Assembly (NCBI GenBank): GCA_003527885.1
Contig: DPWB01000374.1
Location: 1-7,282 of the forward strand
Direction of reading: 5' to 3'
From: Candidatus Competibacteraceae bacterium
Lineage (GTDB): Bacteria > Pseudomonadota > Gammaproteobacteria > Competibacterales > Competibacteraceae
Length of the DNA: 7,282 nt
The notes beneath the pieces are model-generated. The model had not been told where the DNA came from. It saw only the letters and a program-made list of their open reading frames with translations, and searched no databases. A program made the position numbers and the translations under genes. Numbering within the stretch: the stretch's first letter is position 1; each line of letters opens with the position of its first letter. This document shows, one piece after another, positions 1-6,362 of the stretch.

Positions 1-461
1 GCGTGATAGTCGCCCCGGCTGTAGGCGCGGTCGCCGATCAGCATGTCGCCTTCCAGCAACAGGCATTCCTCCAAAATGCTGTGATCGTGCGGCGGCAGCA
101 AAGTGCCGGGCGCCAGCCGCAGCAGGAAGGACTGGAATCCGGCGTCCCGATCGACCATCAGCACCTTGATTTCCGTACCCGGCACCAAGGTCCGCCACTC
201 GCCTTCGCCGTCGCGGACGGTGACGGTGGCGGGAGGACCGGCCTCGTCCAGCGCCGCTTCGATGGCCTGCCACACCGAGTCGCGGGGCTCCACCTCCGGC
301 AAGGTGGCCGCCAAGGGCGTCAGCCGCCGCTCCCAATCCGCGACCGAGCGCTGCAATTTCGGATCGCGGGCGAGGTTCGCCTCGAACTCGGCCAGCTCCG
401 CCCCGCTCAGCGCCCCGAGCACGTAATCCGCCGCCCGTTGGTCGGCTTCGTTTCGGTTCAT
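1..461 (-). CDS. Cupin-type anti-sigma factor (ChrR/RskA-like), 3' end cut by window
   Basis: This is the likely anti-sigma partner of the adjacent ECF sigma factor. The frame is open from ATG 461 to base 1, giving 153 residues; the C-terminus lies outside the window. Residues about 8-50 (DYVLGALSGAELAEFE, then a DW..R helix) resemble the N-terminal sigma-binding domain of RskA-type anti-sigma factors. Residues about 85-153 form a ChrR-type cupin: H125, H127 and E131 (HDHSILE) match the H-x-H-x3-E metal site of the ChrR cupin, and H153 in GDYH is a candidate fourth ligand. The zinc-binding His/Cys motif of classic ChrR N-termini is absent; the only cysteine is C133, in the cupin. The ATG overlaps the sigma stop as ATGA, so the two are probably translationally coupled; a weak AGGGG lies about 11 bases upstream. 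By family knowledge the cupin senses a metal-dependent or oxidative signal. The exact signal here is unknown. Confidence 0.82.
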   Translation of the reverse strand, partial: MNRNEADQRAADYVLGALSGAELAEFEANLARDPKLQRSVADWERRLTPLAATLPEVEPRDSVWQAIEAALDEAGPPATVTVRDGEGEWRTLVPGTEIKVLMVDRDAGFQSFLLRLAPGTLLPPHDHSILEECLLLEGDMLIGDRAYSRGDYH

Positions 462-1033
462 GATTCCAGGCACCCCTTCAGTTGCAGCAAACCGCGCCGT
501 ATCCAACTTTTGACCGTGCCGAGCGGAGCTTGTAGCCGCGCCGCCAGCTCTTCGTGGCTAAGTCCCTGGAAGAACGCCAGTTTTATCGCCTGAGATTGCT
601 CGGCAGACAGCCGCCGCAAGCACTCCTGAACGGCGTGAGCGGGATGGTCGACCGACAGCGAGGGTTGAGAATCGGGGATTTGCAAGGCTTCCTCGGAGAG
701 CGGTTCGGCGTGGTTTTCCGCTGCCCGTCGCCGCCGTCGCCGCAGCCATTCGATAGCACGGTGGCGGGTGATCGCCATGAGCCAGACCAGGGCCGACGCC
801 CGTCCGGGCTGGTATTGGCCCGCCGCGCGCCAAACCGCCAAGTAGGTTTCCTGCAACACATCTTCGGCGGCTTCACGCTGGCGCAGCAACGCTAGCGTGA
901 TGGCGTACAGGCGGCCTCGGGTGAGCCGGTACAGTTCCGCGAACGCCTGACGGTCGCCGCGGGCGGTCGCCGCCAGCAGTTCGGTCAAAGGATCGGGCGG
1001 AAGGGGTGTTGGTGGCTGGCGGGCCAAATCCAC
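458..1033 (-). CDS. ECF-family RNA polymerase sigma factor
   Basis: Sigma-70 family extracytoplasmic-function factor that directs RNA polymerase to the regulon controlled by the cupin anti-sigma encoded just downstream. From GTG 1033 the protein has 191 residues, a normal ECF length. Region 2 is clear (FAELYRLTRGRLYAIT, then AEDVLQETYLAVWRAAGQY and the WLMAITRHRAIEWLRRRRRR helix). Region 4 is also clear (LSAEQSQAIKLAFFQGLSHEELAARL, then PLGTVKSWIRRGLLQLKG, a helix-turn-helix). The region 4 sequence resembles the SigK/RskA-type group. The frame is open further upstream to a GTG at 1141, but that extension (MRARGYRRCPAIG...) has no sigma similarity and contains a hairpin and a -35/-10 pair, so I prefer 1033. 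The Shine-Dalgarno for 1033 is weak (GAGAG, 13 bases away), leaving the exact start uncertain. The stop overlaps the anti-sigma ATG by four bases. Confidence 0.85.
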   Translation of the reverse strand: MDLARQPPTPLPPDPLTELLAATARGDRQAFAELYRLTRGRLYAITLALLRQREAAEDVLQETYLAVWRAAGQYQPGRASALVWLMAITRHRAIEWLRRRRRRAAENHAEPLSEEALQIPDSQPSLSVDHPAHAVQECLRRLSAEQSQAIKLAFFQGLSHEELAARLQAPLGTVKSWIRRGLLQLKGCLES

Positions 1034-1068
1034 GGCGAGTCGCGCGCTCTCGGTAACGGTGGGCCGGA

Positions 1069-1097
1069 ATTTTAGCGGGCCCCTGAGCGCGCGGCAA
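1069..1097 (-). promoter_or_regulatory. Probable sigma-70-type promoter of the sigma/anti-sigma pair
   Basis: On the minus strand TTGCCG (1097-1092, 4 of 6 to TTGACA) and TAAAAT (1074-1069, 5 of 6 to TATAAT) are separated by exactly 17 bases. Transcription would begin near 1062, about 28 bases before the proposed GTG start at 1033. This lets the sigma and anti-sigma genes be made independently of the upstream operon and argues against the upstream GTG start at 1141. It is a sequence match only. Confidence 0.5.
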
Positions 1098-1120
1098 CGC
1101 TGCCCGATGGCCGGGCAGCG
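1098..1120 (-). other. Strong hairpin between globin and sigma genes
   Basis: A perfect 9-bp inverted repeat, CGCTGCCCG (1098-1106) and CGGGCAGCG (1112-1120), is separated by 5 bases. It begins 41 bases past the globin stop codon and directly abuts the -35 box of the sigma promoter. No T-run follows on either strand, so it is not a standard intrinsic terminator. It may act as a 3'-end stabiliser or attenuator for the upstream mRNA, or as an operator next to the promoter. Confidence 0.55.
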
Positions 1121-1160
1121 ACGGTAACCGCGCGCGCGCACGGTTTGCGGTTCCGCGCGG

Positions 1161-1631
1161 TCAGCGGGTCACGATGTCGGGTTTCATCGGTCCCAGCACG
1201 CCCAACAGCTCCTGTTGCTCCTTCTGCGGCACCTTGTGCTTGTCGAGGCTCATGACCAAATCTTCCACCAAGGCGTTGAAATGCTTTTCGGTGACGCCCA
1301 TGCCGGCGTGGGTCGTCTTCATGTCGCGGCCGGTGTAGGTGCAGGGTCCGCCGGTCCCGGCGCAAATCTGCTCGCCGAGCAAGCGCTTGAGCCGGGGAAT
1401 ATTGGAGTTGGCAAAGAATTTGTTGATCCGCTTGTCGGCGGCGACGTTGGCGACGAAATCGTCCACCACGGCGTCGATGGCGGGCTGGCCGCCCAGACGC
1501 TCGTACAGGGTTGGCGTCCCTTTCATCGCTTTCATCGGAGTGTCCACCATCTGGGATGTCTGGGCACAGGCGGCCAAGGCCAAGGCCGCCGCGACGGGCA
1601 GCAGACGGTGCAGGCGAACGGTAGCAAACAT
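1161..1631 (-). CDS. Lipoprotein group 1 truncated hemoglobin
   Basis: Heme protein of the bacterial group 1 truncated globin family (GlbN-like), 156 residues. Residues 1-21 form a lipoprotein signal (LPVAAALALAAC) with lipobox L19-A20-A21-C22; alanine at +2 suggests outer-membrane sorting. The globin fold starts at TLYERLGG (41-48) and continues through AVVDDF (54-59), KRINKFF (67-73), the glycine-rich GTGGPCTYTGRDM (92-104), and the proximal heme histidine H108 in KTTHAGMGVTEKHF. Position B10, usually Tyr after Phe B9, is Val60. C90 and C97 could form a disulfide outside the cytoplasm. The start is well supported by GGAGG at 1644-1640, 8 bases before ATG. It follows the HupE-like gene by 18 bases, so the two are surely co-transcribed. 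The family binds O2, NO or related ligands; an exported version suggests gas or redox sensing or detoxification in the envelope. The ligand is not known. Confidence 0.9.
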   Translation of the reverse strand: MFATVRLHRLLPVAAALALAACAQTSQMVDTPMKAMKGTPTLYERLGGQPAIDAVVDDFVANVAADKRINKFFANSNIPRLKRLLGEQICAGTGGPCTYTGRDMKTTHAGMGVTEKHFNALVEDLVMSLDKHKVPQKEQQELLGVLGPMKPDIVTR

Positions 1632-1649
1632 GACGGTATCCTCCGGGGA

Positions 1650-2954
1650 TTAACCCGATTGCGATTGCGGTCGAACAGACAGGTGAATGTTGCAAAGTGA
1701 CGCGGATGACAAGATAACGGGTGGGGCGTCGCGCGCCGCCACGGTCGGCAGCAGAGTGAGGTTCAACCCGCGTTCCAGACACCAGATCAGGGCGAGCAGG
1801 GCGACGAGCGCCGAACCGACCGGCAAGGCCAGCCGCCGGTATGCCCAGGTCTGACGCAGCGCGAAAGCCAGCGGCAACACCGCCGCGACGATAGCCAGTT
1901 GGCCGGTTTCGACCCCCAGATTGAAGCCGGCCAGCGCCAGCGCCAACGCGCCGTCGGGCAAACCCAGCTCCCGCAGCACGCCGGCAAAACCGAAGCCGTG
2001 AATCAGGCCCAGCCCGAAAGCCAGCAACCAGCGCCGCGCCGTCACCACCGGAAACAGGTTGTTGAGCGCCGCCAGCACCACCGTCAAGGCGATGGTGGAT
2101 TCCACCAGCCGGCCGGGTAAATCCACCAAACCCAGCACCGCCAGGGTCAGGGTCAGCGAATGGGCGAGGGTGAAGGCGGTCACGATGGCGGCGGTGTCCA
2201 CCAACACGGCACGCAACATCGTCGCCGGTCGCCAGCGGCCGTTGTCCCACCACAGCACCGCCGGCAGCAGCAACGCCAGCAGGAACAGGATGTGATCGAA
2301 GCCGATCCAGATGTGCCATACCCCCTCTTTCCAATAGCTCGCGAATTGTTGCCAGCCGCTGGCGGGTCCGACGTTCAACAACCGTTGTCGCTGTTCCGGG
2401 GACAGTACGACGGTTTCCGTGCCGGTTGGGGCATCCACCCGCAGCAAACCCCGGTGCGAGGGGTCTAACTCAAAGAGTAGTTGGTAATCCAGGGTTTGCG
2501 CGCCGACCGTTGTGCAGTCCACACTAAAATCGAGCACGGCATACGCGCCGTCGCCGTGTTCGACGACCCGGAGCGCACCGGGGTGCTCGGCGCAAAGGGT
2601 TTCACCGGCGTGCAGCGTCAGATGCGCCAGCGCGTACTGAAGCACCGCGCCTTGTCGGGCTTGCAGTTCGCCCCAAGTGATTGCGCCATCGCCGTTTTGA
2701 TCCAGGCCAACCGCATATTCCAGATCGCGCAACGCGATGTCCCAGCGCGCCCGCCAGCCATTTTCGCGCGGGGTCAGGCTCAGATAGCTGTCGCTGGGTT
2801 TGTGGGCGAATGCGGTGGGAGCCAAACCCAGCAACAGCACCAACAGAACGGCCAACAGCAGCACCGGGACAAACCGGTGGCCGACCTGAACCGCACCGTC
2901 AGCGGCGCGCTCCAGCCTGTCGCAACCGCGTCGCCCGTTCTCTCGAACCGTCAT
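1650..2954 (-). CDS. HupE/UreJ-like membrane protein with periplasmic EF-hand
   Basis: Integral membrane protein of 434 residues related to the HupE/UreJ family (second subtype), whose better-known members are nickel/cobalt permeases. A signal segment (about 26-50) ends at AFA, followed by HKPSDSYLSL, a typical mature N-terminus in this family. An extracytoplasmic domain of about 150 residues includes a canonical EF-hand loop, D85-Q-N87-G-D89-G-A-I-T93-W-G-E96, and cysteines C121 and C147. About six to seven membrane helices follow from residue 211, with the conserved WHIWIGFDHILFLLALLLP (H214, D220, H221), H265 in AHSLTLTLA, H319 in GLIHGFGFAG and E349 in FNLGVETGQ, which are likely metal ligands. 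ATG 2954 overlaps the TPR gene's stop as ATGA and has GGGAG 8 bases upstream; an open frame continues to 3026 without support. The transported substrate is unknown. Confidence 0.87.
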   Translation of the reverse strand: MTVRENGRRGCDRLERAADGAVQVGHRFVPVLLLAVLLVLLLGLAPTAFAHKPSDSYLSLTPRENGWRARWDIALRDLEYAVGLDQNGDGAITWGELQARQGAVLQYALAHLTLHAGETLCAEHPGALRVVEHGDGAYAVLDFSVDCTTVGAQTLDYQLLFELDPSHRGLLRVDAPTGTETVVLSPEQRQRLLNVGPASGWQQFASYWKEGVWHIWIGFDHILFLLALLLPAVLWWDNGRWRPATMLRAVLVDTAAIVTAFTLAHSLTLTLAVLGLVDLPGRLVESTIALTVVLAALNNLFPVVTARRWLLAFGLGLIHGFGFAGVLRELGLPDGALALALAGFNLGVETGQLAIVAAVLPLAFALRQTWAYRRLALPVGSALVALLALIWCLERGLNLTLLPTVAARDAPPVILSSASLCNIHLSVRPQSQSG

Positions 2955-4180
2955 GACGAAATCTCCCGCACGCGCTGGCGCAACGCGGTCAAGCGCCGGT
3001 CCTCCAGCTTGACTTGAGCCAGCCAAGCCAACACCTCGCGCGCCGCATCGGGTTGTCGGGCGGCCAGCGCCGCCGCCAACAGCAGCCGGGCATCCTGGGG
3101 TTCGCGCTGTCCCTGCGCCCAGTTGCGTTGCGCCAGTTCCAGCGCCTGTTGGGGCTGCTGGCGCAATTCCAGCCGCAGCCGGGCTTCGGCGGCGGCATGG
3201 GTGTCATCGCCGCGCTGGCGGGCGGCGGCGAAGCGGGCTTCCAAAATTTCGGCGTGGCGCTGCCAGGCCGGATCGTTCAGACGGTGCTCCGCCAGCGCCC
3301 GCCGCAGCAGCAGGTTGTCGGCGCGCTGCTCGCCTTCAAGCAACTCGCGCGCTTCGGCCGGCCGGTTCTGATCGAGCAGGAAATCGGCATACGCGCCGAG
3401 CAGGTAAACGTCGCGCCGTCCCAAGTTCAGCGCGGCGCGAAAGTGTTGCTCGGCGGCTTTGGCGTCACCGAGCTGTTCGGCGGTTTCCGCCAGCACGGTC
3501 AGCGCCCACAGCCGTTCCTCGCCATCGGCCTCGGTCGAGTTTTCCAGCGCGCGCCACAAGCTGGCGTAGGCGAACTCGGCTTGACCGCTCCGGGCCAGCG
3601 CGCCGCTGACACAGGCATTGAACAGCAGGGAGCTGACGAGCCGCCGCAGCGCCAGACAGCTTCGCAATCCCTCCGCCGGCTCGCCCCGAACCTGATGGAT
3701 GACGGCTTGATTGAGCCAAGCTTGAGCGTGGCGCGGCTGGATCGCCAGCACTTGCCGCAGGTCGGCCAGGGCACCGTCGAAGTCGTGGCGGTTCTGGCGC
3801 AGCACGGCGCGCAGCACCCGCACTTCGGCCGGTGGCGCTGGCTGATCCCACCAGGGCGCTAGCGCCGCCTGGGCGTAACCGTAATAGCGCGGATCGGCTT
3901 GAGCGCGACCGATTTCGAGGTTGCGGCGGGCGAGCCGGAGCGCCAGTTCCAGATCGTCAGGCCGCGCGGCCTGCTGGCGTCGCAGCGCTTGCAGTTCCTG
4001 AAACTCAGGATCGGCCGCCGCTACGGGCAGTTTTTCCAGCACCTGAGACAAGTCGGCGGGAACGAACGGTACGGCTGCCAGCGCCGGGCCGGCGATGCCC
4101 AGCCACAGGCCGAGCAGCCAGCGCCCGGCTCTCTGGCCGGCTCCCGCCCGCATGGGGTAAACAGTACGCCATGAGTTCAT
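2951..4180 (-). CDS. Secreted tetratricopeptide-repeat protein
   Basis: Probable periplasmic scaffold protein of 409 residues. The N-terminus (WLLGLWLGIAGPALAAVPF) is a signal peptide with probable cleavage after ALA at residue 35. The rest is almost wholly alpha-helical with degenerate TPR repeats: DDLELALRLARRNLEIGRA, the block ALADLRQVLAIQPRHAQAWLNQAVI, TVLAETAEQLGDAKAAEQHFRAALN, and YADFLLDQNRPAEARELLE. TPRs bind protein partners, so it may hold the DUF4331 protein or the HupE-like periplasmic domain. ATG 4180 lies 26 bases after the DUF4331 stop; no clear Shine-Dalgarno is visible. ATG 4153 would leave a shorter signal peptide, and TTG 4222 would overlap the upstream gene. The stop overlaps the HupE-like start by four bases. 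Its precise role is not known. Confidence 0.82.
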   Translation of the reverse strand: MNSWRTVYPMRAGAGQRAGRWLLGLWLGIAGPALAAVPFVPADLSQVLEKLPVAAADPEFQELQALRRQQAARPDDLELALRLARRNLEIGRAQADPRYYGYAQAALAPWWDQPAPPAEVRVLRAVLRQNRHDFDGALADLRQVLAIQPRHAQAWLNQAVIHQVRGEPAEGLRSCLALRRLVSSLLFNACVSGALARSGQAEFAYASLWRALENSTEADGEERLWALTVLAETAEQLGDAKAAEQHFRAALNLGRRDVYLLGAYADFLLDQNRPAEARELLEGEQRADNLLLRRALAEHRLNDPAWQRHAEILEARFAAARQRGDDTHAAAEARLRLELRQQPQQALELAQRNWAQGQREPQDARLLLAAALAARQPDAAREVLAWLAQVKLEDRRLTALRQRVREISS

Positions 4181-4206
4181 GAGCGGTCGCGTCCGGTGGT
4201 CAACTT

Positions 4207-5766
4207 TCAATCCACCGGGCAATTGCCGCCCGCGCAGCCCGGTTCACCGGGATCGACATGACGGCTGTCGCGGCCGGAATGGGCCAAGCCCAGGTAAGGA
4301 AAGTTCTCTGGGTACGGCATGTCGTTGGCGTTGACGCCATCGCCGAGACTGTTGTGCGGAAAGCCGGCGAAGTCGCCGCCGGCCAATACCCCGGCCACGG
4401 CGCGCAACGCGATATCGGTCACATCGTCCGAGACCCGCCGGCCGTTGGGAAAACCGGCGGGATCGCCGGCCAGCAAACCCAGACGCTTGCGCTGCGCGGC
4501 GGGGGACGCCGGGACGCCGGTATTCAAGCGCAGCAGGTCGGCGACCGGCCCGGCCGGGGTGCCGGGCGCGGCGATGGGCGGCAGGTAAGTCACCAGCGGC
4601 AATAAATCCTTGCGGGGCGGCGCTGGAATCGGCAGCTTGTCGGTGTAGATCGCGTTCAACACCCGCGCCAGCAGCGGGTCCAGGGCGTAATTGGCGAACT
4701 GGCTGTCATTTTGCGGCGGGCTCATGCTGAACTTGTCCTTGTCGCCGGTGCCGATGATCAGTTCGTTGAACAGCGGGTTGCCCATGCGTTGAATCTGGGT
4801 CAAACGGCTGGACAGGTTCGGCGGTTGGCCCGGTCGCCGGTAGACCTTGCTTTGCGGCCGCGAGGTGGTCCCCCAGGTGCCGATGGTGGCCAACGGATCG
4901 CCGGCGGCGTGAATTTTGCCGTCGTAGGTCAGCAGCGTGACGGGCACTTCGATAGCGATGGCGTTGACGTTGAAGCCGGCCACATCGTCGGCGGCGAAGT
5001 TGCGGGTGTCGTCGGCGTCCTGCTCTTTGGTGAGCACGGCGGGAACGCCGGTGCCGTTCGGCAGTTGGCGGAGATTTATGGAATCGAAGGTCGCGCCCAG
5101 ATCGATCCAGAACGGGTCGTCCACCGTGCCGGCGAATACGGTGATGCCTTTGCCGATCTCGTAGATGCCCTGTTGGACCAGCTTGGCGTAATCGGGCATG
5201 GTGCGCGATCCGACGTTGGTGGGCACCGCGATCAGGCCCTCGGCCAGCCGGGTGTTTTCGTGGCCGGTGACCAGCGAAACGGTATAGCGTTGGCGCAAGC
5301 TGAAGCCTTCGGAGCCGGGGCCGTCCAGCGCGGTGATGGCCGGCGGGATCAACGGCGTGCCGGGTGCGACCGGCGCGGGCGAGTTGGCCGGCGCCGGGAT
5401 ACCGTCGCCCGCGCCGACGAAAGCGGTGAACACGCCGGGCGCGCGGATTTCCGTGCTGAAACGAAACTCGAAACGCAAATCCTCGACGGCATCGTGGTTG
5501 TTGTCGACCCGGATGGCGTAGACGATTTCGGGGTCGAAGGGGAAATAGTTCGGGCCGTTGCTGGGCTCCAGCAGCGGATCGACGTTGAGAATCAGCGTGA
5601 CTTTGCCGGGGTCGTCGTAGCTGACGAAGGCGAAGAAATCGGTGATGTCGGCCTTGTGATCGAGCGCGGTGAGCGGGGCTTCGCGGTGGTTGGCGGCGTG
5701 GCCGCCGGCGGTGATGGCCAGGGTCAGGGCCAAGCTCAGGCCGGTGCGGGCAAACAGACGGGACAT
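4207..5766 (-). CDS. Secreted DUF4331-family protein
   Basis: Exported protein of 519 residues of the DUF4331 family, which has no established biochemical function. Residues 1-24 are a signal peptide (SLALTLAITAGGHA). The mature N-terminus ANHREAPLTALDHKADITDFFAFVSYDDPGKVTL carries the family signature HREAP...D..AD.TD.(F/Y)AFVS. The C-terminal part has the matching RRVSDDVTDIALRAVAG and LGDGVNANDMPYPENFPYLGLAHSG motifs, followed by a short tail with two cysteines (CAGGNC). Many Asp/Asn-rich turns such as VDNNHDAVEDL suggest a calcium-dependent beta-rich fold, but this is inference. The start is ATG 5766, preceded by AGGAGG four bases away; the open frame continues to 5817 but without signal-peptide logic. 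It is the first gene of the operon, 26 bases before the TPR gene, and its leader contains a large inverted repeat covering the Shine-Dalgarno. Confidence 0.9.
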   Translation of the reverse strand: MSRLFARTGLSLALTLAITAGGHAANHREAPLTALDHKADITDFFAFVSYDDPGKVTLILNVDPLLEPSNGPNYFPFDPEIVYAIRVDNNHDAVEDLRFEFRFSTEIRAPGVFTAFVGAGDGIPAPANSPAPVAPGTPLIPPAITALDGPGSEGFSLRQRYTVSLVTGHENTRLAEGLIAVPTNVGSRTMPDYAKLVQQGIYEIGKGITVFAGTVDDPFWIDLGATFDSINLRQLPNGTGVPAVLTKEQDADDTRNFAADDVAGFNVNAIAIEVPVTLLTYDGKIHAAGDPLATIGTWGTTSRPQSKVYRRPGQPPNLSSRLTQIQRMGNPLFNELIIGTGDKDKFSMSPPQNDSQFANYALDPLLARVLNAIYTDKLPIPAPPRKDLLPLVTYLPPIAAPGTPAGPVADLLRLNTGVPASPAAQRKRLGLLAGDPAGFPNGRRVSDDVTDIALRAVAGVLAGGDFAGFPHNSLGDGVNANDMPYPENFPYLGLAHSGRDSRHVDPGEPGCAGGNCPVD

Positions 5767-6047
5767 AAATCCTCCTCGGCGCAATGCGGGATGAAGCGAC
5801 GGTTCGAAGGTCGCCACGGCTGAAGCGTCAGTGGCTTCCTGGTCTGTTGCGCCGAGGGGGACGGTTTGGATGCGGGCTGCGAAAAATAAATTGAAACCAG
5901 CCGTCGCCGCTGAAATGATGGGGTTTCGCCGGTTGCCGGACGAGCGGGCGCGGCCTAGAGTGGAATCACCGCTCCATCATTATCGAGCATCAAGACAAAG
6001 CGGGGGTAAGGTAATGCCCCGAGAATTTCTTCCATGAGAAGTCAAAC
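5767..6047. other. Non-coding region between DUF4331 operon and insertion sequence
   Basis: About 280 bases with no convincing gene. The part next to the operon is the structured leader. Bases 5881-5898 form a short AT-rich patch that could belong to the operon promoter, but I find no pair of -35 and -10 boxes on the minus strand that I would defend. A 68-codon plus-strand frame (5831-6037) lacks a Shine-Dalgarno and recognisable motifs. A minor inverted repeat CGGGG/CCCCG (6001-6005, 6017-6021) is present. The insertion sequence begins at 6048. Confidence 0.6.
5771..5860 (-). promoter_or_regulatory. Structured mRNA leader that can mask the DUF4331 ribosome-binding site
   Basis: Plus-strand CCTCCTCGGCGCAA (5771-5784) and TTGCGCCGAGGGGG (5847-5860) are inverted repeats pairing at 13 of 14 positions. 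In the minus-strand mRNA the downstream arm contains the AGGAGG Shine-Dalgarno (5776-5771) four bases before the AUG. The 62-base loop can itself form smaller hairpins: GCGAC/GTCGC (5796-5800 with 5810-5814) and CTGA-AGCG-TCAG (5820-5831), the latter extendable by CCAC/GTGG. A long closing stem with branched hairpins that hides the ribosome-binding site is the layout of a translational switch. Function is inferred from pairing alone. Confidence 0.45.
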
Positions 6048-6069
6048 TGAAGAGACTTTTTTGGAGGAC
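6048..6069 (+). repeat. Left terminal inverted repeat of the IS
   Basis: TGAAGAGACTTTTTTGGAGG plus two bases. It matches the reverse complement of 7150-7171 at 16 of 22 positions, including the TGA tip, the central CTTTTTTG and the final GAC. It ends just before the orfA start and includes that gene's GGAGG. Confidence 0.65.
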
Positions 6070-6072
6070 GTG

Positions 6073-6360
6073 ATGGGTAAACAACGCCGAAGTTGGAGTG
6101 TTGAAGAAAAAGTGGGGGTTGTGTTGGCGGTGTTAAGCGAGCGCCAGAGCGTCGCGGAGGTGGCCCGCCAGCGCGGCGTCAACGAGAATCAGATTTACCG
6201 TTGGAAGGAGCGGTTTCTGGCGGCGGGTCGGCACGGGTTAAACGGCGTGAAGGCGCAGACGGCCGATCGGCGACTGGACGCGGAGAACGGCCGGCTCAAG
6301 CGCTTGTTGGGCGAAAAGGCGTTGGAGATCGAAATCTTAAAAAAGCCCAGTCGGATTTAA
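6073..6360 (+). CDS. IS3-family transposase OrfA
   Basis: DNA-binding subunit of the IS3 transposase, 95 residues. It has a Transposase_8-type helix-turn-helix (about residues 12-50; VAEVARQRGVNENQIYRWKERF) and a C-terminal leucine-zipper-like coil (LDAENGRLKRLLGEKALEIEIL) for multimerisation with OrfAB. ATG 6073 is chosen because GGAGG (6063-6067) lies five bases upstream. The upstream in-frame ATG at 6034 lies outside the element's left repeat and adds residues with no family match. Near the end, A-AAA-AAG at 6339-6345 allows -1 frameshifting into orfB; without the shift, translation stops at TAA 6358-6360. It appears intact. Confidence 0.88.
   Translation: MGKQRRSWSVEEKVGVVLAVLSERQSVAEVARQRGVNENQIYRWKERFLAAGRHGLNGVKAQTADRRLDAENGRLKRLLGEKALEIEILKKPSRI
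6339..6345 (+). promoter_or_regulatory. Programmed -1 frameshift site (A AAA AAG)
   Basis: The heptamer A-AAA-AAG is in register with orfA codons (AAA 6340-6342, AAG 6343-6345). A -1 slip continues as GCC CAG TCG GAT TTA AGC ATG and enters exactly the orfB frame. This is the standard IS3-family route to the OrfAB transposase. I did not identify a definite downstream stimulatory stem. Confidence 0.78.
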
Positions 6361-6362
6361 GC

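Noticed and set aside
1098..1120. Hairpin as a Rho-independent terminator
   Set aside because: The stem is strong but no T-run follows on either strand, so I list it only as a hairpin.
1034..1141. Longer N-terminus of the sigma factor from GTG 1141
   Set aside because: The extra residues have no sigma similarity and cover a hairpin and a promoter-like pair; the shorter form has normal ECF length.
1072..2334. 420-codon minus-strand frame across the HupE-like and globin genes
   Set aside because: Out-of-frame shadow rich in Arg/Gly/Ala; the two overlapped genes have family motifs and proper ribosome-binding sites.
3014..3862. 282-codon plus-strand frame opposite the TPR gene
   Set aside because: Gln/Arg/Gly-rich antisense shadow with no domain signature.
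4711..5823. 370-codon plus-strand open frame opposite the DUF4331 gene
   Set aside because: GC-rich antisense shadow: composition is repetitive Gly/Val/Asp/Arg with no motif, while the opposite strand encodes a recognisable secreted family protein.
5831..6037. 68-codon plus-strand frame in the intergenic region
   Set aside because: No Shine-Dalgarno, no recognisable motif, and it overlaps the leader of the divergent operon.
6034..6072. Upstream ATG for orfA
   Set aside because: It lies outside the left terminal repeat; ATG 6073 has GGAGG at proper spacing.
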